Shown: positions 44,230 to 53,600, counted from the first letter of the stretch. The stretch is DNA of 64,000 nucleotides from JABWBD01 sp040768665 (GCA_040768665.1 JAXGMN010000012.1:62001-126000), one strand, 5' to 3'. A program made the numbers and translations. Notes: a model not told the origin generated them from the sequence alone.

Positions 44230-46629
44230 ATGAGAACCGCGATCTCCGTTTTCCTCGCAAGATTTCTCGTCCTATTGAGCATCGCTACAGCATCCCACCT
44301 GCCCGCTGGCGAGCGATCCGCACCAGTCGCCAAGGCAGTCCTCGAAGTCGACCATTCCGGGCAAAACCTTCTCCAAGGCGATGCCTGGCGGCCGTGGCAG
44401 AAAGGTTTCCAGCGGCAAGGCGAGCAGTTCTTCTGCGACAACGGTTCCGACACCTCGGCACAGCGCGGCGCCAGCCAGACGGTCGTCCTCAACCAAACGC
44501 AACCGGAGCCGATCGTGGCTGTCGCCTTCAGCAAGGCCGAGGGAGTGACCGGCGGAGCCGACAACAACTACGCGCTCTATCTGGACCTCGTCTACCGCGA
44601 CGGCACCCAACTCTGGGGTCAGACCGCACCGTTTGCCACTGGCACACACGATTGGCAGCGCCGGCAGGTCCTCGTGCTGCCCGAAAAGCCCGTCAAGTCG
44701 GTGTCGTACTACCTGCTGCTCCGCGGGCGCGGCGGCAAGGCATGGTTTCGCAACCCCGAGCTTCGCGTCATTTCGGCCCGGGAAGGCGCGTGCACGTTCG
44801 ACGGCGTCCCCGTCACGATTGCCTCGCCCGCGACGGCCGGCTTCCAGGTCCGCGACGTGGCCGCCGGTTCCGACTTTGTCCGCATCGAGAAGGAGGCCCT
44901 CGGCCTGAAGCTCGATTGGACGGAAACCAAGCAGCCGGGCGTGACGTTCGTCGATGCCACGCTCACCGACACGAGCGGCAACGACCGCGCCGTCACGCTG
45001 ATCTATGCCCTGCCCCTTGGCGCCAACGGGCTGCGCTGGCTGAGAGACCCGCGGCGATCGGAGGACGTCGAACCGAACCGGGAGTATGTCCATGCTTCGC
45101 AGTTCCGCGCGGGCAGAGGCCGATTGTCGTACTATCCGCTGGGCGCAGTGGCCGACGCCAGCCGAGGCACCGCGCTGGGCATCGACATGGCGCAGCCCGC
45201 GTTCTATCGGATCGGCTACCATGCAGGCACCGGCGAGCTTTTCCTGGCCTACGATCTTGGGCTGGCCCCCGAGAAGCCGTCGGCCCGCGTCCGGTTTTGC
45301 CGGTTCGAGTTCGACCCGGCCTGGGGCTTTCGTTCGGCGCTGGGGAGGTATTACGAGATCTTTCCCGACGCCTTCCGCTGCCGCACGCCCGAACAGGGCC
45401 TCTGGATGCCATTTGCCAAGATCAGCGCGGTGAAAGACTGGCAGGATTTCGGGTTCCAGTTCAAGGAAGGCGACGGCGAGACGAAATGGGACGACCAACA
45501 CGAGATCATCACCTTCCGCTATACCGAACCGATGACCTGGTGGATGCGGATGCCGGAGGAGATGCCGCGGACCATGGATGCCGCAGTGGCCGAGTCGCGC
45601 CGGCTGGCCGAGAAAGGCGACGCACGCGCAAAGGCGCTCGCCGCCAGCGGATATCACGACGAGGACGGCCGGTTCGTCGCCCGCCTGCTCGACACTCCCT
45701 GGTGCAACGGCGCGGTCTGGAGCATGAACTCGATGCCCGGCATCACGGGCGACGCCACCGACTTCGCGAACAAGTGGAACCCGGAACTTCGCGAACGGCT
45801 GTACGGGCCCGACCGCAAAGCGGACCTCGACGGCGAGTACATTGATTCCAGCGAAGGCTATGTAACCGAAGAACTCGATTTTCGACGCGACCACTTTGCC
45901 GCCGCCGCGACGCCCCTGACGTTCTCTCCGGATACCCACCGGCCGGCCGTCTTCCGCGGCCTGATCGCGTTTGAATACGTCCGAGGAATCGCCGACGACG
46001 TGCACGCCATGGGCAAGCTGATGATGGCCAACAGCACCCCGATCCGCCTCTGCTGGCTGGCGCCTTTGCTGGAAGTGATGGGCACGGAGACCGACTGGCA
46101 CCGCCAGGGCCTCTGGCGCCCCATGTCCGACGCCGACCTGCTCTACCGCCGCGCGATGTGCAAAGGCAAGCCGTACTGCTTCCTCATGAATACCGAATTC
46201 GAGAAGTTCTCGCACGAGCTCGTGGAAAAGTACATGAAGCGGGCCCTTTCCTACGGCATGTTCCCCGGATTCTTCAGCCACAATGCCTCGCAAGGCCACT
46301 ACTTCACGCGTCCGGAACTTTACGACCGCGACCGTCCTTTGTTCAAGAAGTACGTTCCTCTATGCAAGCGGGTCGCGGAGGCCGGCTGGGAGCCGATCAC
46401 CGACGCAACGACCGACGATGAGCGGGTCTACGTGGAGCGATTCGGCGACCGGTATCTGACGCTGTTCAACGACAGTGACGAAACCCGCACGGTGACGGTC
46501 ACGCTGCGCAGGCAAGCACCGGCCGAAAGCCCGGATCTCGTCTCCGGCAACGTCGTCGCCTGGAAGAACGGCAAGGCAAAACTCGAACTCCGGGGCGAAA
46601 ACGTCGCCGTACTGGAAATCAAGCTGTGA
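44230..46629 (+). CDS. Secreted glycoside hydrolase-like protein, family unknown
   Basis: A 799-residue protein with a signal peptide (MRTAISVFLARFLVLLSIATA). Residues about 35-170 form a beta-sandwich (ASQTVVLNQTQPEPIVAVAF, NNYALYLDLVYRDGTQLWG) like a carbohydrate-binding module. The central region has acidic, aromatic-rich stretches such as WWMRMPEEMPRTMDAAVAESRR, DLDGEYIDSSEGYVTEELDFR, KLMMANSTPIRLCWLAPLLEVMGTETDWH and MNTEFEKFS. These suggest a TIM-barrel hydrolase in which DGEYIDSSEG and GTETDW carry likely catalytic acids. The C-terminal part is a beta domain (YLTLFNDSDETRTVTVTL). I cannot name the GH family. It is convergent with the GH28 gene across a large repeat array. Confidence 0.65.
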   Translation: MRTAISVFLARFLVLLSIATASHLPAGERSAPVAKAVLEVDHSGQNLLQGDAWRPWQKGFQRQGEQFFCDNGSDTSAQRGASQTVVLNQTQPEPIVAVAFSKAEGVTGGADNNYALYLDLVYRDGTQLWGQTAPFATGTHDWQRRQVLVLPEKPVKSVSYYLLLRGRGGKAWFRNPELRVISAREGACTFDGVPVTIASPATAGFQVRDVAAGSDFVRIEKEALGLKLDWTETKQPGVTFVDATLTDTSGNDRAVTLIYALPLGANGLRWLRDPRRSEDVEPNREYVHASQFRAGRGRLSYYPLGAVADASRGTALGIDMAQPAFYRIGYHAGTGELFLAYDLGLAPEKPSARVRFCRFEFDPAWGFRSALGRYYEIFPDAFRCRTPEQGLWMPFAKISAVKDWQDFGFQFKEGDGETKWDDQHEIITFRYTEPMTWWMRMPEEMPRTMDAAVAESRRLAEKGDARAKALAASGYHDEDGRFVARLLDTPWCNGAVWSMNSMPGITGDATDFANKWNPELRERLYGPDRKADLDGEYIDSSEGYVTEELDFRRDHFAAAATPLTFSPDTHRPAVFRGLIAFEYVRGIADDVHAMGKLMMANSTPIRLCWLAPLLEVMGTETDWHRQGLWRPMSDADLLYRRAMCKGKPYCFLMNTEFEKFSHELVEKYMKRALSYGMFPGFFSHNASQGHYFTRPELYDRDRPLFKKYVPLCKRVAEAGWEPITDATTDDERVYVERFGDRYLTLFNDSDETRTVTVTLRRQAPAESPDLVSGNVVAWKNGKAKLELRGENVAVLEIKL

Positions 46630-46698
46630 ATCTACTTCGCTGCTCAGGTCCCGCTCGGCAAGCGAAAGCTACTGGCTGAAGACTATTGTCAAGCAACC

Positions 46699-47621
46699 AG
46701 CCGCGGCGCGCCGCAATCGCGGATGCCCGCGGCTTGCCCGCGGGAGGCTCACGCTCGTCGCTACAGCCGCGGCGCGCCGCAATCGCGGATGCCCGCGGCT
46801 TGCCCGCGGGAGGCTCACGCTCGTCGCTACAGCGCGGCGCGCCGCAATCGCGGATGCCCGCGGCTTGCCCGCGGGAGGCTCACGCTCGTCGCTACAGCCG
46901 CGGCGCGCCGCAATCGCGGATGCCCGCGGCTTGCCCGCGGGAGGCTCACGCTCGTCGCTACAGCCGCGGCGCGCCGCAATCGCGGATGCCCGCGGCTTGC
47001 CCGCGGGAGGCTCACGCTCGTCGCTACAGCCGCGGCGCGCCGCAATCGCGGATGCCCGCGGCTTGCCCGCGGGAGGCTCACGCTCGTCGCTACAGCCGCG
47101 GCGCGCCGCAATCGCGGATGCCCGCGGCTTGCCCGCGGGAGGCTCACGCTCGTCGCTACAGCCGCGGCGCGCCCGCAATCGCGGATGCCCGCCGGCTTGC
47201 CCGCGGGAGGCTCACGCTCGTCGCTACAGCCGCGCGCGCGCAATCGCGGATGCCCGCGGCTTGCCCGCGGGAGGCTCACGCTCGTCGCTACAGCCGCGGC
47301 GCGCAATCGCGGATGCCCGCGGCTTGCCCGCGGGAGGCTCACGCTCGTCGCTACAAGCCGCGGGCGCGCCGCAATCGCGGATGCCCGCGGCTTGCCCGCG
47401 GGAGGCTCACGCTCGTCGCTACAGCCGCGGCGCGCCGCAATCGCGGATGCCCGCGGCTTGTCCGCGGGAGGCTCACGCTCCTTGCTACAGCCGCGGCGCG
47501 CAATCGCGGATGCCCGCGGCCTGCCCGCGGGAGGCTCACGCTCCTTGCTACAGCCGCAGCGCGCCGGAATCGCGGATGCCCGCGGCTTGCCCGCGGGAGG
47601 CTCACGCTCGTCGCTACAGAA
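46699..47621 (-). repeat. Tandem array of 14 REP-like units, 66 bp period
   Basis: Fourteen near-identical units of about 66 bases. Read on the minus strand each runs GTAGCGACGAGCGTGAGCCT, then hairpin CCCGCGG-gcaag-CCGCGGG, then CATCCGCGATTGCGGCGCGC. Units differ mainly by 1-4 base deletions in the GCGCGCC part and by a CCTTGC variant in the last few. Because 66 is a multiple of three, all frames through the intact units stay open, which creates false repetitive 22-residue ORFs. The array fills the gap between two convergent genes (stops at 46629 and 48057). Confidence 0.9.
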
Positions 47622-47694
47622 AGGTCCCGCAGGCACCCCTTCGTCTTGCCTCCGGCGGCGTTGCCGCGAGCGATGGGAAGGGAGGCTGGCGGGT

Positions 47695-47934
47695 GTAGCT
47701 CGGAGCGTAACGATCCCGCGGGCAAGCCGCGGGCATTCTCGATGGCGGTCCGGTGTGCCTGGTATCCTGGAGCGTAACGATCCCGCGGGCAAGCCGCGGG
47801 CATTCGCGATGGCGGTCCGGTGTGCCTGGTATCCTGGAGCGTAACGATCCCGCGGGCAAGCCGCGGGCATTCGCGATGGCGGTCCGGTGTGCCCGGTATC
47901 CTGGAGCGTAACGATCCCGCGGGCAAGCCGCGGG
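47695..47934 (+). repeat. Tandem array of 4 REP-like units in opposite orientation, 67 bp period
   Basis: Four units spaced exactly 67 bases (common word AGCGTAACGATCCCGCGGG at 47704, 47771, 47838 and 47905). The first carries GTAGCTCGGAGCG, the others GTATCCTGGAGCG. The hairpin CCCGCGG-gcaag-CCGCGGG and following CATTCGCGATGGCGG align with the 66 bp array, but on the opposite strand. Together with 46699-47621 this forms a large head-to-head inverted arrangement. Confidence 0.85.
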
Positions 47935-48056
47935 AAGGACGAAGAAACGGGGACGCGTCCAGTTATTGGAGCGGGGTGGAGCGGCAGACGTTGGTTTACA
48001 GCAACTGAGCGAACGGGCGCACGCTCATCCGATTCACATTGCGTGTTTTTGATTTC

Positions 48057-50141
48057 TTAGCCGTCACCCACGAGGTCGCGCTCCGGATCGAGCTTTACAT
48101 CGGCACGCACGATCACGACCGCGTCGATTTTCGTCCCGCTCTCACGATTGCGGATCTCGAGCGTATGCACTCCCCGATCCAATCGACACGAAACAAGTGT
48201 CGCGGGCCTTTCGTCCTCCCGATTCCTCACCCGCCCCCAGTGCCAGCGACCCAGTTTCTCGAGGTCCGCCAGCCAGGCTGGCCCGCGATCGATGGAAGCA
48301 TAAAAGCTGTTCGTTTCCCCCGACTCGCCGAACGTCCGCGCCCAGATCACGTAGTCGCCCGCGGTCGATACTTCGAACCGGCAAGCGGCCCCGCCGCTGT
48401 CGCGCATGCCCCGTACCGGGACAGAGACATACTGCCCCGACGATGCGTCGGAGTCCGCCTGCACAGCCATCGGTTCAAAGCACCGCATCGCCTCCGCCTC
48501 GATGACAACCAGCCCCGGCGACGTTTCCTGGACGAGAGGCAAGGCTGCGCTAATCAACTCTCCGGGCTTGAGCCGAGCCAGCGCCGTTGCGGCCGTCCGC
48601 GTATCGTTCCCCTCAAGTTGCACGCTGCGCACAGCCTCCTCGTCGCCTTCTGCCGCCACGAACACACCGGTGCCGGACGGCGCCACGCACTCACTCACGA
48701 GGGCGTTCCGCACGTTCTTGAGCCAAACCAGGGGGAAGCGCGGCAACGCCGACGCCGCATGGACCTTCTCGACGAGCAAATCCTTGACGTCATCACAGAC
48801 CAGCATCGGCCGGGGATCCGGCGCCAGGCAGCTCACCCTCACGTCGCGGAGCCGGATTCCCGCCACGTGCCGGCAGTACAGACCATAGGCCGGCAGCCGA
48901 CCGAACATCTGGGCCTCCGGATAGCGCCGGATGACTGCCTCGTCGGGCACCTCTCCCAGGGCCCAATCCTCACTTCCGCCGCCCTCATACTCAAGCCGGA
49001 CGTTCTCCAGAGCGATGTCCTCGACATCGTGGCCGGGGATGCCGGTAATCGACGACTCGAACATCGACCGCTCGGCCGTCACGTTGCGGATCACTACCTT
49101 TTCGATCTTGCCGGGCACGCGAGGCTCCACCTGCCGTGTGCGCTCGCTGTTGCCGCCGCGGTGTCCGAGCCGGACGAAGATCGGCGCCCGCACGTTCCGC
49201 ATCGTGATGTCCGTCACGTTGATCCCGCTGAGCCGTGCGCCGTCGACCGACTCAATCGCCACGCCCGAAAGGGCACGCTCCAGTGGATTGTCCGAATCGC
49301 TGTACAGATGGCAGTCGCGGAAGACGATGTTCTCGAAACAGTCGTGCGTTTCGGTACCGATCTTCAGCGCATTGCACGCCGACCAGATGCGGCACCCCTC
49401 GACCGTGATGTTGCGCGACGGGTGATCGTGTCCCGGTTCGGTGCTCTTGAGCACCACGCCGTCGTCGCCGGTCACAATGTCGCAATCCTTCACCAGCACG
49501 TCGACCGACGAGTTGATGTCGATTCCGTCGGTATTGGGCCCGTGCAGCGGGTTGCGGATGGTGACCTTCTCCACACGAACTCGCTGGCACCGCTGGAAGT
49601 GCACCGTCCATGAAGGCGAGTTCCTCAGCGTGATCTCCTTGAGGACCACGTCGCGGCAGCCGTGGAAATAGAGAAACGACGGCCGCGGCAACGCCCGGTA
49701 CTCGAACGCCGCCGTGCCGCGATACGCGGGGCCCTCGTACGGGCCCCGTTTCTCCCAAAACGCTTCGCCCTGACCGTCGATCGCTCCGCCCCCGGTGATC
49801 GCGACATCCGTAGCCGCCTTGGCCTGGATCAGCCGCCGCGACGGGTAGTCGGCCAGCGACCGGCTGCCGACAATGACCGCTTCCGGCTTGACGACCAGGT
49901 GCACGCCGCTTTTCAACTCGAGCGACCCGGTGAGGTACCGCCCCTCGGGAAACACCACCTTCCCACCGCCTGCCGCCGCGCAGACGTCGATCGCTTTCTG
50001 TAGGGCCGCCGTATCCAGCGTGACGCCATCGCCCGCCGCACCATGCGCCCGCACGTCGAATTCTCGTGCGGTCGCCGCACCGGGATTGGCGGCTGCGAGT
50101 GCCGAAGCCGCCAGGATCAGCAAAGAGCTTGTCAGGACCAT
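48057..50141 (-). CDS. Secreted GH28 (polygalacturonase-like) protein with C-terminal binding domain
   Basis: A 694-residue protein with an export signal (MVLTSSLLILAASALAAANPG). It opens with the typical FDVRAHGAAGDGVTLDTAALQKAID segment of pectin-active beta-helix enzymes. GH28 motifs are present as GPNTDGIDI (Asn and Asp) and IVTGDDGVVLKS (Asp pair). In place of the usual GHG motif it has SACNALKIGTETH, a variant common in bacterial GH28-like proteins. The beta-helix is followed, from about residue 545, by a jelly-roll-like module (VIEAEAMRCFEPM, STAGDYVIWARTF, VHTLEIRNRESGTKIDAVVIV) similar to the end of the protein at 40666-43414. Expected role: cleavage of galacturonan or a related polymer outside the cell. 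Confidence 0.85.
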   Translation of the reverse strand: MVLTSSLLILAASALAAANPGAATAREFDVRAHGAAGDGVTLDTAALQKAIDVCAAAGGGKVVFPEGRYLTGSLELKSGVHLVVKPEAVIVGSRSLADYPSRRLIQAKAATDVAITGGGAIDGQGEAFWEKRGPYEGPAYRGTAAFEYRALPRPSFLYFHGCRDVVLKEITLRNSPSWTVHFQRCQRVRVEKVTIRNPLHGPNTDGIDINSSVDVLVKDCDIVTGDDGVVLKSTEPGHDHPSRNITVEGCRIWSACNALKIGTETHDCFENIVFRDCHLYSDSDNPLERALSGVAIESVDGARLSGINVTDITMRNVRAPIFVRLGHRGGNSERTRQVEPRVPGKIEKVVIRNVTAERSMFESSITGIPGHDVEDIALENVRLEYEGGGSEDWALGEVPDEAVIRRYPEAQMFGRLPAYGLYCRHVAGIRLRDVRVSCLAPDPRPMLVCDDVKDLLVEKVHAASALPRFPLVWLKNVRNALVSECVAPSGTGVFVAAEGDEEAVRSVQLEGNDTRTAATALARLKPGELISAALPLVQETSPGLVVIEAEAMRCFEPMAVQADSDASSGQYVSVPVRGMRDSGGAACRFEVSTAGDYVIWARTFGESGETNSFYASIDRGPAWLADLEKLGRWHWGRVRNREDERPATLVSCRLDRGVHTLEIRNRESGTKIDAVVIVRADVKLDPERDLVGDG

Positions 50142-50243
50142 GGATGGATCTCCAGTTTCGCTATGCCGTGGAAACGCGGGCCAACGCGGCGGTTGTTGAA
50201 TACACTGTCCGAACGTCTGCTGCGTTCGATCGGTAACCCAGCA

Positions 50244-52289
50244 TTACTCCTTGCGAGTCAAACCGATCTTCTCGATCGGAATCGGCTCAAAGCCCTCCAC
50301 CTTCTGCCAAATCGCGGGCAGCTTGGAGAGATTCAGCCCGCCCGCCGGTCTACCGTCGACCAGTTCGGGAAATTCGCTTAACGGCCACTCCATGTTGTTC
50401 TCGCGATCCAGCCACTCCGGATCGACCCCTTTCTTCAGATCGAACGGCTTCACGCAGCCGATCATGATGTTCGCGTGCATCGAATTCCCCTTGGGCTGAA
50501 GGGGATCCTCGTCCATAATCCTCGCCAGTCCGGGGTAACGCTCCTTCCAAAGCGCCGACTGGTAGCCGAGCTGCTCGCATTTGGCAAGGAGATTCCACGA
50601 GTCGGACCGGTCGAAGACAATCCCACGCGGACCGCGCGCGTCGACGTGAATCCCGATCGGCTGGTCGACAAAAATGTTGCCGCGGAACGTATTGTCGCGC
50701 CCGCCGCCCAGCAGCACGCCCCGGTTGCCGCAGCGGTACACAATATTGCCCACCACCGTCTCGCCGCTGTCGCAGTCATCCAGATAGATGGCCTGCGCGC
50801 CGCTGCCGCCCTTGATCGCAACATCGTGGATATAATTCCACCGCACGATATTTCCCCGGCTGGCCCAATCCCGCCCCGTGTAGAACACGCCGACGTCGGC
50901 GTAGTGGATGCACATCGAGTGGGCTTCGTTCAGCTCCAGTACGTGTTCGTTGCCTCCATAGGAAACGGCGCCCGTCGGCCCGTGATGGAACAAATTGTTG
51001 GCCATGCGGTTTCCGCAACCGCCCAGAGTCGCGCAGCGTCCTCCCTCCCAGTTCAGACGCCCGGCGTGGTGGACGTGGCAGTTCTCGATCGAGCACTCAC
51101 CGGGCGTCAGCGTCTTGCGGTCGCCGCCGTGGATACCGATCCCCGCGGATCCGACTTCCGTCACTTCGCAACCGACGGCAGCCACGTGGGAACCGCTCAA
51201 AGAGATCCCTCGGCGGCCCATATTGCGGACCACGCAGTTCTCCACGCGGCAGTGCTTGCAGTCGCTCATCACGATCCCCGTATCGCAGCCGTTCTCGATC
51301 GTCAGGTCACGGATCGTCACCCAGGCCGACCCGCCGGCTCGAATGAGCGGCTGCCGGCAGAGGGTCAGCCGCACGGGCGTTTTCGCCACGTCGCCGGGCG
51401 GCCAAACATAGAGACGATTGTTCTGCCGATCCAGGTAGTACTCGCCGGGCCGATCCAGTTCCTCGAAGACGTGCAGGGCGTAAAACGGATGCTTCGAATC
51501 CTTGCGCCATGGCGAGCCGACCCCGTAGGCGTGTTTCGCCGCCAGTCGCAGTTCGCCGGTCGCCGGATCATAGGAAGCCGCCCTCAAGACCTCGTCGCTC
51601 CACTCGTAGCACCAGAAGCCGTGCAGCCACACGCCGCGACCGAAATCCCACGACTTCGCTCGGTCGCCGGGAAACTCGAACGATCCGGGCCGATAGACCT
51701 CCCGCGAGACCCAATGCGTCACGCCCGACGCCCCGGAGTCGATCACCTTGTCGAATTCGACGAATCCTTCGTTCGGCCAGCGGGCGGACTGTAGTATCTG
51801 ATCGCCGAAGACGACTTCCTCCAGTCCGTGATCGCGATGCTTGTCCGGCATCGCTCTCAGCGGCGGGAAGCCCTGCGCTTTCAAATCGGCAACCAGAACG
51901 TTTTGTTTCGCCTCGGGCGAGATGAGCGGCCCGGCTTCCTCACTCGTAATGGGGCGAAAGTTGCCCACGGTTCTCGCGCCAGTCAGTCGAACTTCCCCCG
52001 CGTCGGTTCCGCAAAGAACCAGCGGCTGTTTCGCCGTGCCCGCATGCCGAGCGCCCAAGGCCAGGCCATCTTTGAGGTAGTATTCTCCCGGCCCGATCCA
52101 GATCGTGCCCGGCCCGGCCTCTTGCACCATCTCGACCGCCTTCTCCACCGTTGCGAGCGGCTTTTCCTTCGTTCCGGGATTCGCGTCATTTCCCTGTTTG
52201 GCAACGTACACGTCCCGCGCCGCTGCAAGAAACGGCACACCCAGGACAGCGAAAACGACCGTCAACCGGCAAATCATTCGGCACATCAT
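50244..52289 (-). CDS. Secreted right-handed parallel beta-helix (DUF1565-type) protein
   Basis: A 681-residue protein. The ATG at 52289 has GGAGGG 6 bases upstream and opens a signal peptide (MICRLTVVFAVLGVPFLAAA). The start DVYVAKQGNDANPGTKEKPLA with TVEKAVEMVQEAGPGTIWI is the standard DUF1565/beta-helix entry. A beta-sandwich insertion (about residues 110-290) precedes repeated coils: VTIRDLTIENGCDTGIVMSD, CRVENCVVRNMGRRGIS, NTFRGNIFVDQPIGIHVD. A long final turn reads WNLLAKCEQLGYQSALWKERYPGLA. No catalytic residues can be assigned. Likely a polysaccharide-degrading or epimerase-like surface protein. It is followed at 48057 by GH28 on the same strand with 100 bases between. Confidence 0.8.
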   Translation of the reverse strand: MMCRMICRLTVVFAVLGVPFLAAARDVYVAKQGNDANPGTKEKPLATVEKAVEMVQEAGPGTIWIGPGEYYLKDGLALGARHAGTAKQPLVLCGTDAGEVRLTGARTVGNFRPITSEEAGPLISPEAKQNVLVADLKAQGFPPLRAMPDKHRDHGLEEVVFGDQILQSARWPNEGFVEFDKVIDSGASGVTHWVSREVYRPGSFEFPGDRAKSWDFGRGVWLHGFWCYEWSDEVLRAASYDPATGELRLAAKHAYGVGSPWRKDSKHPFYALHVFEELDRPGEYYLDRQNNRLYVWPPGDVAKTPVRLTLCRQPLIRAGGSAWVTIRDLTIENGCDTGIVMSDCKHCRVENCVVRNMGRRGISLSGSHVAAVGCEVTEVGSAGIGIHGGDRKTLTPGECSIENCHVHHAGRLNWEGGRCATLGGCGNRMANNLFHHGPTGAVSYGGNEHVLELNEAHSMCIHYADVGVFYTGRDWASRGNIVRWNYIHDVAIKGGSGAQAIYLDDCDSGETVVGNIVYRCGNRGVLLGGGRDNTFRGNIFVDQPIGIHVDARGPRGIVFDRSDSWNLLAKCEQLGYQSALWKERYPGLARIMDEDPLQPKGNSMHANIMIGCVKPFDLKKGVDPEWLDRENNMEWPLSEFPELVDGRPAGGLNLSKLPAIWQKVEGFEPIPIEKIGLTRKE

Positions 52290-52340
52290 GGAACTCCCTC
52301 CGGATAATCGGCTTTCATTCAACCACCCGCCAGAACATCA

Positions 52341-52411
52341 AGCAGCCCGGCTGCTTCCATCGGGCAACGGCCATACGTCACGGGAATCGGATGGCCAGCA
52401 GCCGGGCTGCT
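52341..52411. repeat. Inverted AGCAGCCCGGCTGCT pair
   Basis: Perfect 15-base arms (AGCAGCCCGGCTGCT at 52341-52355 and complement at 52397-52411) share the core of the hairpins at 17805, 23062 and 24179. Here they are separated by 41 bases. It lies 3' of the isomerase gene (minus strand), as for the other copies. A short T-run follows the right arm on the plus strand, where no gene needs it. Confidence 0.6.
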
Positions 52412-52480
52412 CTGCTTTTTGAACTCTTGGCGGGTCGTTGCTTTCATTCCCTTGCGGGGCACCCGTCAGCCGCCGCACAA

Positions 52481-53320
52481 TCACAAACCCAGCACATGAT
52501 CCATCCACTGAGCAACAGCCGCGAGCCATTCCCGGTCGCCGCCGCGGAGTTCGGCCGTCGCCCAGCCCGAAAAGCCCAGCCTGGCCAGCTCGCCGCGGAC
52601 ATTCGCCCAATGGACCTCTCCACAATCGGTGCCGACCGCGGTCGGCGACTTCAGCTTCGGATCGCCGAAGGTCGCGTGCCCGCGGTCCTTGATGTCGAGC
52701 TTCGCGATGCGCATCCCCAGCACCCGGATCCAGTGCTCGGGGAGTTGCTCCGTCCAGGTAATCGTGTTTCCCACGTCGAAGTACGAGCCGACCATCGGCG
52801 ACTCGCATTCGTCGAGGAATCGGGCCATCCCTTCCGCCGTCTTCAGGAACGTGGCTCGCACGTTTTCCACAAGCAGCCGAATCCCGTGCTTCTCGGCGTG
52901 CGGGGCTGCCAGGCGGATCCAATCGCGCCAGTGCCGCCAGTTCTCCTCATACGTCCGCTTGGGATCCTCGGCGGCGACGAGCAGGACGGACGTAGCCCCG
53001 CAACACCTCGCCAGATCGACCGCCTGGCGGATGTCCGGATTCGATGAGTTGATGATCCCATGCACGGGCAGTCCGGTCACCTCGATCGCTCGAAGCACCT
53101 CTTGCCGGTCCACCTTGTCGGCCGTGCGAAGTTCAACTCCGTCGAAACCGATATTGCCGAGCAACTTGAATTTGTCGCGCACGCTCAAGTCTTCCGCGAT
53201 CATGTGGAACTTGACCGCCTTCTTGACCTTTCCGGCCAGCAGACCGCCGCGTGCGAACGTCGCGGGAATCGAGGCAACACACGCAGCCGCGCCGGATTGC
53301 AAAAACCTTCGTCGATCCAT
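52481..53320 (-). CDS. Tat-exported sugar phosphate isomerase/epimerase-like protein
   Basis: About 279 residues. The ATG at 53320 has GGAGG 5 bases upstream and begins a twin-arginine signal (MDRRRFLQSGAAACVASIPA). The remainder is a xylose-isomerase-like TIM barrel: FKLLGNIGFDGVELRTADK, VHGIINSSNPDIRQAVDLA, IRLLVENVRATFLKTAEGM, VGSYFDVGNTITW and RIAKLDIKDRGHATFGDPK. The metal-binding Glu in LLVEN, the Asp in FDVGN, and later Asp/His residues are present. Many such proteins in planctomycetes are exported and associated with sugar-lactone or inositol-type catabolism; the substrate here is unknown. The gene is between a GH-type cluster and a DUF1080 remnant. Confidence 0.85.
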   Translation of the reverse strand: MDRRRFLQSGAAACVASIPATFARGGLLAGKVKKAVKFHMIAEDLSVRDKFKLLGNIGFDGVELRTADKVDRQEVLRAIEVTGLPVHGIINSSNPDIRQAVDLARCCGATSVLLVAAEDPKRTYEENWRHWRDWIRLAAPHAEKHGIRLLVENVRATFLKTAEGMARFLDECESPMVGSYFDVGNTITWTEQLPEHWIRVLGMRIAKLDIKDRGHATFGDPKLKSPTAVGTDCGEVHWANVRGELARLGFSGWATAELRGGDREWLAAVAQWMDHVLGL

Positions 53321-53393
53321 ACTGCCTCCGACTGTCAATGTTCTTCGTCCGATCGTCTGGAAGACCCGGACCCGCAACCGTGAGAGGATGCGA

Positions 53394-53600
53394 TCATCTG
53401 CCGCTCGTCTTATGCCCGCCGTGACTGCTTCCCGCATCGGTCTGGATCTCGATGTCCTTGAACATCACCTCCATATCCTGCCCGCGGTGAAGCTGTAGCG
53501 CAAAATGGCCTTTGGAGCGGCCAGGATCGTCGGTGAGTTCGACGGTCTTCACGCCGTTGAGGTGCACGACGACGTGCCGGCCATGCGCGGCAACGGTCAT
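53394..53600 (-). pseudogene. C-terminal remnant of a DUF1080 (3-keto-disaccharide hydrolase-like) gene
   Basis: The surviving 68 codons read MTVAAHGRHVVVHLNGVKTV then ELTDDPGRSKGHFALQLH and MEVMFKDIEI. These are the last strands of the DUF1080 concanavalin-like fold, in which GxFALQxHxGxD is diagnostic. The normal domain is about 200 residues and the N-terminal two thirds are missing. Immediately upstream the sequence becomes the family D hairpin repeat (53595-53690), so the gene has been cut by, or recombined at, that repeat. It probably belonged to the same transcript as the Tat isomerase next to it. Confidence 0.7.

Larger units (their letters stand above)
46630..48056. other. Intergenic region occupied almost entirely by REP arrays
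   Basis: Apart from the two tandem arrays, the remaining sequence (46630-46698, 47622-47694 and 47935-48056) shows no gene. The long open frames across this interval on both strands are products of the repeat period and high GC, not proteins. It separates the convergent glycosidase-like and GH28 genes. Confidence 0.7.

Noticed and set aside
46686..47926. Long repetitive open frames of 22-residue units on both strands
   Set aside because: They arise because the DNA repeat is 66 bases (a multiple of three) and GC-rich. They have no ribosome site and exist on both strands, so they are not proteins.
46699..47934. Possible CRISPR array
   Set aside because: The repeated units abut each other with no unique spacers, they are longer than CRISPR repeats and no cas genes are present.
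52397..52420. Intrinsic terminator on the plus strand
   Set aside because: The T-run is on the plus strand while both neighbouring genes are on the minus strand, so it would not end their transcripts.
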